NCBI RefSeq assembly: GCF_024498295.1
Contig: NZ_CP101827.1
Coordinates: forward strand, 996,001-1,060,000
Length of the DNA stretch: 64,000 bases
From: Thermocaproicibacter melissae
GTDB lineage: Bacteria; Bacillota; Clostridia; Oscillospirales; Acutalibacteraceae
Direction: 5' to 3'
Notes under the pieces: model-generated
Told to the model about the DNA's origin: nothing
Database searches by the model: none
The model's input: only the letters and a program-made list of their open reading frames with translations
Position numbers and translations under genes: made by a program
Part shown: positions 44,612 to 53,548 of the stretch, one piece after another
How the letters are laid out: each line of letters begins with the position of its first letter
Position numbering within the stretch: the stretch's first letter is position 1

Positions 44612-45064
44612 TTACATTTCCGCCATGCGCAGTATTTCGTCCGGGTTCCCGATTCCCTGCATGAAATCGCCCCGCATCAGCTTCATGACGGTCTTTTCAT
44701 CCTGAATTTCCTTCGCGGTGCGGATGCCCGCGCGGCGGATAAACGGAATGGACGGGCACCAGCCCTGAACGGCATGCTGCAAAAGGCAATACCCCACCGC
44801 GCCGGTAAACAGGAAACAGGGGCATTTGCTCTTCATATAGCCGGCCAGCGACGCGGTTGTTACCAGCATTCCGGCGTTCGCTTCCAGAACCCTTTCCGTG
44901 TCCCATTCCTCGTCCAGCTCCCGAATCCGGTCGGTCAGCTCCTCTTCGCTGCTGTTTTGAAGGAGATGAATCCGGCAGACGGTGCATGCCCGTATTCTTT
45001 TATTTATCTTTTCGCAGGTATGCTGCGGTACTCTCTCCGTTGTGGAAGAAACCCATTTTTTCAT
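44612..45064 (-). CDS. DUF2892 / YgaP-type membrane protein
   Basis: A 150-residue protein. The N-terminal half is polar and helical (NKRIRACTVCRIHLL, then DRIRELDEEWDTERVLEANA), followed by two short membrane segments and LLQHAVQGWCPSIPFIRRAG, the family's LQGWCPP signature. A CPCF and GWCP pair of Cys motifs may be redox-active. In other bacteria such proteins are next to rhodanese or sulfur genes. Function here unknown. Confidence 0.8.
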   Translation of the reverse strand: MKKWVSSTTERVPQHTCEKINKRIRACTVCRIHLLQNSSEEELTDRIRELDEEWDTERVLEANAGMLVTTASLAGYMKSKCPCFLFTGAVGYCLLQHAVQGWCPSIPFIRRAGIRTAKEIQDEKTVMKLMRGDFMQGIGNPDEILRMAEM

Positions 45065-45234
45065 AAATACAATCCTTTCTTAACCCAATTTGATTTTAAA
45101 TGTATTGTCTCCCGAAAAGGGCGGGTTATAACGGAAAAAGAGCTGCGAAAATCACAAAAGCTCCTCCGCTGTCTGTTTTTCCGAATCGAAAATGGGTCTT
45201 TCTTCTCCGGCGCGGACAGAAAACCTGTATAAAA

Positions 45235-45261
45235 AATGCGGCTTCTCCTTGAAGCCGCATT
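45235..45261 (-). terminator. Terminator after ygjP-like gene
   Basis: AATGCGGCTTC pairs with GAAGCCGCATT around five bases; six T follow on the minus strand. Confidence 0.9.
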
Positions 45262-45295
45262 CCGAAAAAAAGCGGGCAAACGGAGACCCTTTTTG

Positions 45296-45847
45296 TTAAA
45301 GTCCAAGGCTGCACTGCGCCTGTTTGAGCAGGGCAATGCGTTCTTTATAATCCGGCAGAATTCGGCGCACCTGCTCATAAAAGCGGGGCCCGTGATTTTT
45401 CACGCGGATATGTGCCAGTTCGTGCACGACGATGTATTCCGCCGCTTCTTTTGGCAGCAGAGCGAATCGGTAGGAAAAGCAAATGCTGTTTTTCCCGCTG
45501 CATGACCCCCAGCGCGTTACGGCTGACGTGATTTTCAGACCGGTCGGTTTTACGCCCATTTGCGGAGCGTATTTTTGAATCAGTTCTTCCGCCAGCTGCC
45601 GTGCCTGCATTTTAAGCTCTTTGACTTCCGCGGGTGAAAAATTTCTTGCGTTTTCTTTCCGCTCACGCTGGCGCACCAGCTGCTTTTCAATCCATTTGCG
45701 GTGCTTTTCGAGAAACGCGTGAATTTCCTTGTCGCTTAAAAACAGCGGTGCTTTGACAAGCACGCGAAGGTCTTTCCCGACCGAAACGGCAAGCGTTTTT
45801 CTTCGGGAGCGCTGAACCTCAACCGGTATGTCCATTTCCTTCACCAC
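45296..45847 (-). CDS. SprT-like zinc metallopeptidase, YgjP/DUF45
   Basis: A 183-residue protein with the metal site VVHELAHIRVKNHGPRFY (HELAH plus a third His) and ITSAVTRWGSCSGKNSICFSYR, which mark the YgjP/DUF45 family of predicted metalloproteases. No signal peptide. Substrate not known. Confidence 0.93.
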   Translation of the reverse strand: MVKEMDIPVEVQRSRRKTLAVSVGKDLRVLVKAPLFLSDKEIHAFLEKHRKWIEKQLVRQRERKENARNFSPAEVKELKMQARQLAEELIQKYAPQMGVKPTGLKITSAVTRWGSCSGKNSICFSYRFALLPKEAAEYIVVHELAHIRVKNHGPRFYEQVRRILPDYKERIALLKQAQCSLGL

Positions 45848-45867
45848 GCTTTTTCTGTTGTTATGAC

Positions 45868-45896
45868 AAAAGGGACCTGCGAAACAGGTCCCTTTT
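45868..45896 (-). terminator. Terminator after rpsB-tsf
   Basis: AAAAGGGACCTG pairs with CAGGTCCCTTTT around a five-base loop, 19 bases past the tsf stop. Confidence 0.92.
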
Positions 45897-45914
45897 CTAT
45901 GATCTTGCTTAGAA

Positions 45915-46829
45915 TTATTTCACCATGCTGGCGATTTCCTCTGCAAAATTATCCTGGCGTTTTTCAAGGCCTTCGCCTTTTTCAAATCTTACAAAGTCAA
46001 CAATCTTAATGCTGCCGCCAAGCTGCTTGCCAACTTCTTCTGTCAGCTGCTTAATGGTCTTCTTGTCGTCCTTAATGTAGGCCTGGTCAACAAGGCAAAC
46101 TTCCTCAAAGAACTTGCGGAGTCTTCCGTTGACAATCTTGTCGGCAATTGCGGCCGGCTTGCCGGACTCAATGACCTGCTGCTTGAGAATTTCCTTCTCG
46201 TGCTCAACAACATCGGCAGGTACGCTTGCTTCATCGAGATACTGCGGAGCAATTGCGGCAATCTGCATGCAGACATCTTTGGTAAATTCCTTGAATTCCG
46301 GTTTTGCTGCGATTTCCGGAGTGGTGTCAAATTTAGCAAGAACGCCGATTTTGCCTTCTGCATGGATATAAGAACCGACAATACCGGTGAGCCTCTTGAA
46401 GCGGCGAATCTTGATGTTCTCGCCGATTTTCAGAATCTTTTCCTTCAGGATAGCATCAATTGTCTCGTCAGAGCCGACAGCCTTTGTCTGAAGAAGAGCA
46501 TCAATGTCAGCCGGATCTGAGGCAAGGATAGTATCTGCGCAAGTTTTTACAAACTCACGGAACTCTGCGTTTCTCGCAACGAAGTCTGTTTCCGCATTGA
46601 CTTCAATGACAACGCCGGCATCGCCAGCCTCGTTGACAGCAGCATAAGCAATGCCTTCTGCTGCAATGCGGCCAGCCTTTTTCGTTGCTGCGGCAAGGCC
46701 CTTTTCACGCAGGAAATCAATTGCCTTGTCCATATCACCGTTAGCTTCTGTAAGAGCCTTCTTGCAGTCCATCATTCCGCAGCCGGTCTTTGCACGGAGG
46801 GCTGCAACATCTTTTGCTGTGAAAGCCAT
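45915..46829 (-). CDS. tsf: Translation elongation factor Ts
   Basis: Recycles EF-Tu by releasing GDP. The 304-residue length and the opening VAALRAKTGCGMMDCKKAL are typical, and EVNAETDFVARN marks the core domain. It follows rpsB by 38 bases in the classical operon. Confidence 0.98.
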   Translation of the reverse strand: MAFTAKDVAALRAKTGCGMMDCKKALTEANGDMDKAIDFLREKGLAAATKKAGRIAAEGIAYAAVNEAGDAGVVIEVNAETDFVARNAEFREFVKTCADTILASDPADIDALLQTKAVGSDETIDAILKEKILKIGENIKIRRFKRLTGIVGSYIHAEGKIGVLAKFDTTPEIAAKPEFKEFTKDVCMQIAAIAPQYLDEASVPADVVEHEKEILKQQVIESGKPAAIADKIVNGRLRKFFEEVCLVDQAYIKDDKKTIKQLTEEVGKQLGGSIKIVDFVRFEKGEGLEKRQDNFAEEIASMVK

Positions 46830-46867
46830 ATTACAATTCCTCGCTTTGCTGTTTAATGTTGAATGAA

Positions 46868-47620
46868 TTATTCTGCTGCTTCCTGATCTGCAGCTTCTTC
46901 TCCCGTCTCTTCTTCTTCTGCCGCGGCAGCGCCCATCTGGCCTTCTCTGCCTTCGATGATTGCGTTCGCCATGGTTTCGGAAATCAGCTTGACAGCGCGG
47001 ATAGCGTCGTCGTTGCCCGGGATAACATAATCAATTTCATCCGGGTCGCAGTTCGTGTCGACGATTGCAATAATCGGAATATCGAGCTTGCGAGCTTCTG
47101 CAACCGCAATACGCTCTTTGCGCGGGTCAACAATGAACAGCGCTCCCGGGAGAGACTTCATGTCTTTGATGCCGCCGAGGAATTTCTCCAGTTTTTCAAT
47201 TTCGAGCTTCAGTTTGCCGACTTCCTTTTTCGGAAGGAGATCGAACGTTCCGTCTTCCTCCATCGCTTTGAGCTGGTTCAGACGGTCAATCCTGCGGCGA
47301 ATGGTACGGAAGTTTGTGAGCATGCCGCCGAGCCAACGGGCATTCACATAGTAAGCGCCTGCGCGCTCAGCTTCCGCTTTAATGGACTCCTGAGCCTGCT
47401 TCTTTGTGCCGACGAACAGAACCGACTTGCCTTCTGCGGAAAGATCGCGAACGAAATTGTAGGCTTCTTCCAGTTTACGGACAGTCTTCTGCAGATCAAT
47501 GATGTAGATGCCGTTGCGCTCTGTAAAAATATACGGAGCCATTTTCGGGTTCCATCTTCTGGTCTGGTGGCCAAAGTGTACGCCTGCTTCGAGGAGCTGT
47601 TTCATGGATACGACTGACAT
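46868..47620 (-). CDS. rpsB: 30S ribosomal protein S2
   Basis: From ATG 47620 (AGGAGG upstream) it has 250 residues and begins [19 protein letters not shown]. The later [14 protein letters not shown] and [15 protein letters not shown] regions are standard. The C-terminal tail is glutamate-rich. An in-frame extension to 47692 lies in the leader and has no ribosome site. Confidence 0.98.
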   Translation of the reverse strand: MSVVSMKQLLEAGVHFGHQTRRWNPKMAPYIFTERNGIYIIDLQKTVRKLEEAYNFVRDLSAEGKSVLFVGTKKQAQESIKAEAERAGAYYVNARWLGGMLTNFRTIRRRIDRLNQLKAMEEDGTFDLLPKKEVGKLKLEIEKLEKFLGGIKDMKSLPGALFIVDPRKERIAVAEARKLDIPIIAIVDTNCDPDEIDYVIPGNDDAIRAVKLISETMANAIIEGREGQMGAAAAEEEETGEEAADQEAAE

Positions 47621-47726
47621 AATAAATAAACCTCCTTGGTTTTTCCACCGCCGCACTTGATTTCTGGCGATAAAACCCGCTGCTGCGGGCACCGTTCGCC
47701 GGTGCGGCGTGCGTTATGCATCATTT

Positions 47727-47755
47727 AGTATATCATACTGTAATTCCGAAAACAA
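47727..47755 (-). promoter_or_regulatory. Sigma-A promoter of rpsB-tsf
   Basis: On the minus strand TTGTTT and TATACT are 17 bases apart. The transcript has a leader of about 100 bases (47720-47621) with GC-rich stems such as GCACCG...CGGTGC and CCCGCAGCAGCGGG. This could carry autogenous control by S2, but I cannot match a known leader. Confidence 0.65.
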
Positions 47756-47830
47756 GCAAATTTTACATTTTCGGCACGTTGCCTATGGAATTAACCTTGA
47801 CGCAATCTACCAACATTCAGAAGTATGTTT

Positions 47831-49114
47831 TTATTTTTTAATCTTATTCCAATAGCTTTCGTAAGCACGCTCGGTTTTGTTATCGCCAAACCGGTAATAG
47901 ACCGTGTCTTTCAGAACGTCCGGAAGATACTGCTGCTCGGTCCAATGATTCGGAAAATCGTGCGGATACTTATAAAACTGACCTTTATGCGGATTATCTT
48001 CCCCGTCATAGTGCTTGTTCTGGAGCTGGCGCGGGATCGGGCCGGTTTTGCCCGCACGAATGTCTGCAATTGCTGCATCAATTGCGCAATAGGCAGAATT
48101 GGATTTGGGAGCCAAGCAGACCAAAACGACGGCGTCCGCAAGCGGAATTCGCGCTTCCGGCAGGCCGACCTGAAGGGCGATGTCAACCGCAGCCTTTACA
48201 ATCGGGATAATCTGGGGGTATGCGAGGCCCACATCTTCACAGGCACAAACCATCAGTCTGCGGCAGGCGGAAGGCAAATCTCCCGCTTCCAGCAGCCGAG
48301 CAAGGTAATGCACCGCAGCGTCCGGGTCGGAGCCGCGCATGGATTTCTGAAAGGCGGAAAGGATGTCGTAATGCTCGTCCCCCGCGCGGTCATACCGCAT
48401 GGCGGAGCGCTGGGTCAGCTCTCGGGCGGCTTCAAGCGTAACATGACAGGAACCGTCCGCGGCAATATCGCCGGAGAGTACGCAAAGTTCAGCCGCATTC
48501 ATCGCCTTGCGCACATCACCGCCGCAGGCAGTTGCAATATACTCCGCGGCACCGTCCTCGACGGTAATTTTGCGGTGCTGTTCCTCCTCGAGGAAGCGGA
48601 ACGCGCGTTTCACCGCCAAAAGCACGTCTTCCTTTTCCACGGTCTTAAACTCGAACACCGTGGACCGGCTGAGGATAGCACCGTAAACATAGAAATACGG
48701 ATTCTCCGTTGTGGAAGCAATCAGCGTGATGGAACCGTTTTCGATGAATTCCAACAGCGTTTGCTGCTGCTTTTTATTAAAGTACTGAATTTCGTCCAAA
48801 TAAAGGAGAATTCCGTTCGGAGCTTCTAGGGTATCAATACGGTCAACGATGGAACGGATATCGGAAGTCGATGCGGTTGTACCGTTTAGTTTGAACAGTG
48901 CCCGCTCTGTTCTTCGGGCTATGATGGAGGCAAGTGTAGTTTTCCCGACGCCGGAAGGCCCGTAGAAAACCATATTCGGAATTACGCCGGATTCGATAAT
49001 ACGACGCAACGGCTTACCCTCATCCAAAAGATGATGCTGGCCCACAATATCGTCAAGTGTTTGGGGACGCAGTCTGTCCGCCAAAGGAGCCGCCATGGAA
49101 ATCCTCCCCTGCAA
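47831..49114 (-). CDS. rarA: Replication-associated recombination protein A
   Basis: An AAA+ ATPase related to the clamp loader that acts at stalled forks. In 427 residues it has MAAPLADRLRPQTLDDIVGQ, Walker A GPSGVGKTTLASI near residue 50, Walker B LYLDEIQYFNK near 103, and the tetramerisation domain in the C-terminal third ending with YPHDFPNHWTEQQYLPD. ATG is near 49100; a start at 49114 adds five residues. Confidence 0.95.
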   Translation of the reverse strand: MQGRISMAAPLADRLRPQTLDDIVGQHHLLDEGKPLRRIIESGVIPNMVFYGPSGVGKTTLASIIARRTERALFKLNGTTASTSDIRSIVDRIDTLEAPNGILLYLDEIQYFNKKQQQTLLEFIENGSITLIASTTENPYFYVYGAILSRSTVFEFKTVEKEDVLLAVKRAFRFLEEEQHRKITVEDGAAEYIATACGGDVRKAMNAAELCVLSGDIAADGSCHVTLEAARELTQRSAMRYDRAGDEHYDILSAFQKSMRGSDPDAAVHYLARLLEAGDLPSACRRLMVCACEDVGLAYPQIIPIVKAAVDIALQVGLPEARIPLADAVVLVCLAPKSNSAYCAIDAAIADIRAGKTGPIPRQLQNKHYDGEDNPHKGQFYKYPHDFPNHWTEQQYLPDVLKDTVYYRFGDNKTERAYESYWNKIKK

Positions 49115-49128
49115 GATTATTTTGTAAA

Positions 49129-49344
49129 CTATTTATTTTCTTTGGGGTCTTCTTCATTATCTGCAAAATAACTGCCACTGTTTCCATTATTACAACCGAT
49201 GTGCAGTGTCATTCCCTGCTTTGCCGGGCTGAGCAGTATGCCGATAACGACACCAAGCAGCAGAAAGAAATTGCAAAGCAAAAACAGTGTACCTTTTTTT
49301 ACGGTGAATCCCCCTAGCCCTCTTTGTATTTTCTTCCCTATCAT
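49129..49344 (-). CDS. Small membrane protein
   Basis: A 71-residue frame with one hydrophobic helix (GTLFLLCNFFLLLGVVIGILL, residues about 18-38 when read from ATG 49344) and a polar tail rich in Gly, Asn and Glu. The start is uncertain because the upstream region has no clear ribosome site; an in-frame extension to 49368 is possible. No family recognised. It lies between GH3 and rarA on the same strand. Confidence 0.55.
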   Translation of the reverse strand: MIGKKIQRGLGGFTVKKGTLFLLCNFFLLLGVVIGILLSPAKQGMTLHIGCNNGNSGSYFADNEEDPKENK

Positions 49345-49394
49345 AACGCACAGCGGTAAAAGAAACAAGTTTTGCCCGAAAATTCCGTTTCGGG

Positions 49395-51536
49395 CTATTG
49401 CGCTGGTTTTGTCAAAACAAATTCTGCCCGCAGCAAATCGCTGTCTTTGGAGCTGGGACCGACCATAAGAATGAATTTCCCCGGCTCGGTGACGCGGCGT
49501 TCATCCGGCGTTACCAGCGAAAAATCTTCACGCTGGAATTTGAAGCACACAGTTTTTGTCTCCCCAGCTTTCAGAGAGATTTTCTGGAAGCCGATTAACT
49601 GCTTAATCGGAGTCATCACCGAGCTAACGCAGTCTCGAAAATAGACTTGAACGGTCTCAAAGCCGTTTCTGTCGCCGATATTCGTCACATCAACTTTTGC
49701 AGTGAGGCTTTCGCCGTCCACCCGCAGATTGGAATAACGGAAGCTTGTGTAGGACATTCCTTCGCCAAACGCGAACAACGGCGTTTCGGGCAAATCCATG
49801 TATTTTCCGCCATGCCAGCCGGGTAGGCTGTTGTAGTAAACGGGAAGCTGCCCCACATGGCGCGGAAAAGAAATCGGCAGCTTCCCGCTTGGATTCCATT
49901 TGCCGAAGATGGTTTCCGCAACGGCAAGGCCGCCGAACATTCCGCCGTTGAACGCTACAATCAGGGCGTCGGTCTGTTCTGCCGCTTCTTGGATGCAGAG
50001 TGGCTTTGAAGCAACGAGCACAGTAACCATCGGTTTACGCAGCCTGCGAAGTCCGCGGAACAATTCCATTTGCGCACCCGACAAAGATAGGTCTGCCCTG
50101 TCCTTCATTTCACCGGTCTGTTCAATTCTGTCGCCGAGGACGAGCACAATTGCATCGCATTGCTGGACGGTAGAAACTGCGCCCGAAATATCGTCGTCAA
50201 CCCCGGGGAAAACGCCACAGCCCCGATGATAGCTCACCGCAATACCGTTTTGCTCGGCCAGTTCCCGAATACCATCAAGAACGGTATAATACGGTTTCAC
50301 GGGTTTATGGTCGGGATTGGGAGTGGGATGCGAAAAATACGTCCAGTCGCCGTATTGTGCGCGGATATCGTCTGCGTTGGGGCCGATGACTGCGACGCTT
50401 TTTATGTCTTTGGACAGCGGCAGGACACCGTTGTTTTTCAGCAGCACAATACTTTCCCGCGCGAGCTTCTTGCATACTTCGAGATGCTCGGCGCAGCCCA
50501 TGCACCCCGGTCTGCCTTTTTTCTCAGGCTTTTCAAACAAGCCCATGCGGAACTTGATTCTGAGAATATTGCGTACTGCATCGTCAATGACTTTTTCATC
50601 CAGCCGGCCGTTTTCCACCAGCTTAATAACAGCTTCATAAAAGGCCGAGCTTGTCATAATCATGTCGTTTCCGGCAATTGCCGCCATGCGTGAGGCTTCC
50701 ATGATGTCTGCCGCAACATGCTGGTTCTTCACGAGGCTGTTGACATTGTCCCAGTCCGTAACGACAAAGCCGTCAAAGCCCAGCTCATCCCGCAGAATGT
50801 CGTGCAGAGCTTTTCGGCATGCCGTAAACGGCGTGCCGTCAATGGAACCGTACGCCGTCATAATTGTTCCGCACCCTGCTTTGACCGCTTTCTCAAACGG
50901 GGGCAGGAACACTTCACGCATTTTACGGAAGGTCATTTCGGTGTCACAGGAATCGCGCCCGCCAACCGCTTCGCCATAGCCGATATAATGCTTGGCACAG
51001 GCGAGAATACTGTCATCGCTGTCGAGGCTGTCGCCTTGATAGCCTTTTACCATGGCCGCGCCCAGTTCTCCGGCAAGATATGGGTCTTCCCCGAAGGTTT
51101 CGTCAACGCGGCCCCAGCGCGTGTCTCGCGCAAGGCAAAGCACCGGCGAAAAAGTCCAATGCACGCCATCCGTTGCTACTTCACGCGCCGTTACACGTGC
51201 CATCGCCTCAACAGAATCGCGGTTCCAGCTGCAGGCCGCCGCCAACTGTGACGGGAAGATTGTGGCGTTCTCATTCAGGCAATGTCCGTGTACCGCATCA
51301 ATTCCAAACAGGGCTGGAATTCCGAGCCTTGTTTTCAGCGCAATGGACTGCAGCTCTCTGGCATCGTCCCCGAACACATGGAGGAACGAACCCGCGCCTT
51401 TCTTGGCCCATTCGATCGCTTCTTGTCTGGAAACCATGTTACATGGAATCTGTATCATCTGCCCTGCTTTTTCCGGCAGGGTCATGCGGGACAAAAGTTC
51501 TTCCACACGATTTTCCAGTTCTTTTGCATCAACCAT
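49395..51536 (-). CDS. bglX: Glycoside hydrolase family 3 beta-glucosidase
   Basis: A cytoplasmic exo-glycosidase. The 713-residue protein has no signal peptide. The first domain contains SPVLCLARDTRWGRVDETFGEDPYLAG and the nucleophile Asp in GFVVTDWDNV near residue 263. The second domain has VAVIGPNADD and VLVLGDRIEQTGE, and the C-terminal fibronectin III-like domain closes it. Acts on beta-linked gluco-oligosaccharides or related glycosides after uptake; no transporter is adjacent. Confidence 0.95.
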   Translation of the reverse strand: MVDAKELENRVEELLSRMTLPEKAGQMIQIPCNMVSRQEAIEWAKKGAGSFLHVFGDDARELQSIALKTRLGIPALFGIDAVHGHCLNENATIFPSQLAAACSWNRDSVEAMARVTAREVATDGVHWTFSPVLCLARDTRWGRVDETFGEDPYLAGELGAAMVKGYQGDSLDSDDSILACAKHYIGYGEAVGGRDSCDTEMTFRKMREVFLPPFEKAVKAGCGTIMTAYGSIDGTPFTACRKALHDILRDELGFDGFVVTDWDNVNSLVKNQHVAADIMEASRMAAIAGNDMIMTSSAFYEAVIKLVENGRLDEKVIDDAVRNILRIKFRMGLFEKPEKKGRPGCMGCAEHLEVCKKLARESIVLLKNNGVLPLSKDIKSVAVIGPNADDIRAQYGDWTYFSHPTPNPDHKPVKPYYTVLDGIRELAEQNGIAVSYHRGCGVFPGVDDDISGAVSTVQQCDAIVLVLGDRIEQTGEMKDRADLSLSGAQMELFRGLRRLRKPMVTVLVASKPLCIQEAAEQTDALIVAFNGGMFGGLAVAETIFGKWNPSGKLPISFPRHVGQLPVYYNSLPGWHGGKYMDLPETPLFAFGEGMSYTSFRYSNLRVDGESLTAKVDVTNIGDRNGFETVQVYFRDCVSSVMTPIKQLIGFQKISLKAGETKTVCFKFQREDFSLVTPDERRVTEPGKFILMVGPSSKDSDLLRAEFVLTKPAQ

Positions 51537-51564
51537 ACAACATCCTCGATTCTATTCTAAAAAA

Positions 51565-51598
51565 CCCGCATGCGTCTGATTTTCATCAGCCATGCGGG
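51565..51598 (-). terminator. Terminator after the AI-2E-family gene
   Basis: CCCGCATG and CATGCGGG flank an inner CTGAT/ATCAG stem. Six T follow on the minus strand. Confidence 0.88.
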
Positions 51599-51628
51599 GC
51601 TAGTTGCGCTTTCGGCAGGCCAGCAAAG

Positions 51629-52822
51629 TCATTCAGGCTGCTTGTCCGCTTTCTCTTGCGGGTTGGCCTCATCCGGAATATTCCAAGTCTGCGGCTTCGC
51701 ACGGCGCTGGACATCTTCCCGAAGCAATGCGTAAATCACGGAGCAAATGGGGATATTGATAATCATTCCGAGAACGCCGAATGCATTGCCGCCGATGGTA
51801 ATGGCAATCAGCATCCAGAGAACCGGCAATCCGACGCGGGAACCGACGACGCGGGGATAAATCAGGTTGCCCTCCAATTGCTGGAGCACGCAGAAATAAA
51901 CAATAAACCATAGTCCTTCAATCGGGCTGACGATTGAAACAAGAAGTGCACCGATAACCGTGCTGAGAAATGCACCGATAATCGGGATGAGGGCATTAAA
52001 TGCGACAAGGACTGAAATCAATATTGCGTAAGGAAAACGAAAAATGTTCATGCCGATGAAGCAAAGTGTGCCAAGGATGCAGGCCTCCGTCAATGTTCCC
52101 GTAACGCAGTTGTAAAAAGCACGATTGGTAAGGTGACACACATGATGGACCCAACTCGCTTGTTTCCGCGGCAGGTAGGCATAAAGAACCTTTTTCATCT
52201 GCGCGACGAGTTTTTCTTTCTGCGCCAAGGTATTGATGGCGATGACAATTGTAAGCACAAGAGAAACCGCGCCATGGAAAAGATTTGAGACGGCGCTTAC
52301 CGTAAAACTGACAAGCCTGCTGGCCATCTGCTGCCCGTATTTGGATAGCATATTGCTGATGTTGGGCCAGTTAATGTTGAGCTGATCCGCATATTGCATC
52401 AGCTTCGGATGCTGCTCGGAAAATGCCGAAATCATTTGCTGCAGATGGGCGATAACGGCCGGAATACTGTTCGTCAAGTTGGTAATGGTGCGTGCCAGTT
52501 CCGGAATCACGAAGAAAAGCAAAAGGGTAATAAGGCCGAGGATGATAATAAACGTGACAAGAATACTAAAGCCGCGCCGCATTTTCGGCCAGCGTTTTTG
52601 GAACCTCCGGTTCAGCGGAGCAAAAAGGCGGTTCTCAACCTGAATCATCAGGACGTTAACGACGAAGGCAACCGCAAATCCGGCAAGCACAGGCCCAACA
52701 ATGTTCAATAACGCTCCAAAGAAATTGGGAACCAGGTACAGATTCTTTACCAGCATGTAAAAGGCAATGGCAAAGACGATAAGGATAATGATTTTCTTCA
52801 TATTCCTTTTGTTGAGTTCCAT
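51629..52822 (-). CDS. AI-2E family transporter
   Basis: From ATG 52822 (GGAAAGGGAAG upstream) it has 397 residues and about eight membrane helices. The family's conserved block FNALIPIIGAFLSTVIGALL and the later LEGNLIYPRVVGSRVGLPVLWML are clear. Members include the AI-2 exporter TqsA and Na+/H+ antiporters; the substrate here is unknown. A 47-residue in-frame extension has no start signal. Confidence 0.92.
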   Translation of the reverse strand: MELNKRNMKKIIILIVFAIAFYMLVKNLYLVPNFFGALLNIVGPVLAGFAVAFVVNVLMIQVENRLFAPLNRRFQKRWPKMRRGFSILVTFIIILGLITLLLFFVIPELARTITNLTNSIPAVIAHLQQMISAFSEQHPKLMQYADQLNINWPNISNMLSKYGQQMASRLVSFTVSAVSNLFHGAVSLVLTIVIAINTLAQKEKLVAQMKKVLYAYLPRKQASWVHHVCHLTNRAFYNCVTGTLTEACILGTLCFIGMNIFRFPYAILISVLVAFNALIPIIGAFLSTVIGALLVSIVSPIEGLWFIVYFCVLQQLEGNLIYPRVVGSRVGLPVLWMLIAITIGGNAFGVLGMIINIPICSVIYALLREDVQRRAKPQTWNIPDEANPQEKADKQPE

Positions 52823-53028
52823 TTTGCTTCCCTTTCCGAAATCGGATTCTCTGGCCGAAAGTTCATTTTCTCTATTATAACGACAAAAGGTTTGCAAAAC
52901 AAGAAGTTTGCTGAAAGCATTTGCAGGAGCCAGCACAATCTGATTCTGCCCCAAATTAGGCACGGTTACACAGTAAATTTCCGCTGCAAGTGCTGTAAGA
53001 AAAAATCAAATTTTAAGAAAGTTTGGTC

Positions 53029-53057
53029 TTGACATCGCGTTTTGTGTATGGTACAAT
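53029..53057 (+). promoter_or_regulatory. Sigma-A promoter of the tRNA-Thr/tRNA-Tyr unit
   Basis: A perfect TTGACA and TACAAT are 17 bases apart, 19 bases before tRNA-Thr. Confidence 0.85.
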
Positions 53058-53076
53058 GACAAGGCACTGTGAAAAC

Positions 53077-53152
53077 GCTGGCGTAGCTCAGTTGGTAGAG
53101 CAGCTGATTTGTAATCAGCAGGTCGGGGGTTCAAGTCCGTCTGCCAGCTCCA
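53077..53152 (+). tRNA. tRNA-Thr (TGT)
   Basis: A 76-base tRNA with an encoded CCA. Acceptor GCTGGCG pairs with TGCCAGC; anticodon loop TTTGTAA holds TGT; T arm GGGTTCAAGTCC. Confidence 0.97.
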
Positions 53153-53190
53153 AACAGCTTACAACAAAATTCCATATAGATTTTTTATCT

Positions 53191-53276
53191 GGAGGAGTTC
53201 CAGAGCGGTCAAATGGGGCAGACTGTAAATCTGTTGCTTAACGGCTTCGATGGTCCGAATCCATCCTCCTCCACCA
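53191..53276 (+). tRNA. tRNA-Tyr (GTA)
   Basis: An 86-base class II tRNA with an encoded CCA end. Acceptor GGAGGAG pairs with CTCCTCC; anticodon stem GCAGACT..AATCTGT holds GTA; a long variable arm follows. It is 38 bases after tRNA-Thr and shares its promoter. Confidence 0.97.
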
Positions 53277-53277
53277 A

Positions 53278-53320
53278 ATGACAAAAGGCCAAAGTGTTCA
53301 GCACTTTGGCCTTTTGTCAT
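53278..53320 (+). terminator. Terminator after tRNA-Tyr
   Basis: ATGACAAAAGGCCAAAGTG pairs exactly with its 19-base complement around a five-base loop; the arm contains TTTT. Confidence 0.92.
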
Positions 53321-53468
53321 AGAATCATTGCTTCGGAAGTGTTCTGGCATGACTCGGGAATCCCCTCAAATATCAGCAGACAATCGGCTTACCATTAAGA
53401 GGCCCCCTTCCCTTTTGACGTAAAAATCCGGTAATTAACTTCGGGTGCGATTTGTATTTATAACTTTT

Positions 53469-53499
53469 AGGCCCTTGCCAATTACTTTGGCAAGGGCCT
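53469..53499 (-). terminator. Terminator after the GH18 remnant
   Basis: AGGCCCTTGCCAA pairs with TTGGCAAGGGCCT around five bases. It lies 50 bases beyond the last GH18 codon. Confidence 0.85.
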
Positions 53500-53548
53500 T
53501 ATTTCATATACTGGAGTTCTTCAAACACTCTATTAAAGCTCGGTCCTG

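Noticed and set aside
47621-47720. A known S2-type leader RNA before rpsB
   Set aside because: GC-rich stems are present, but I could not match them to a known leader structure.
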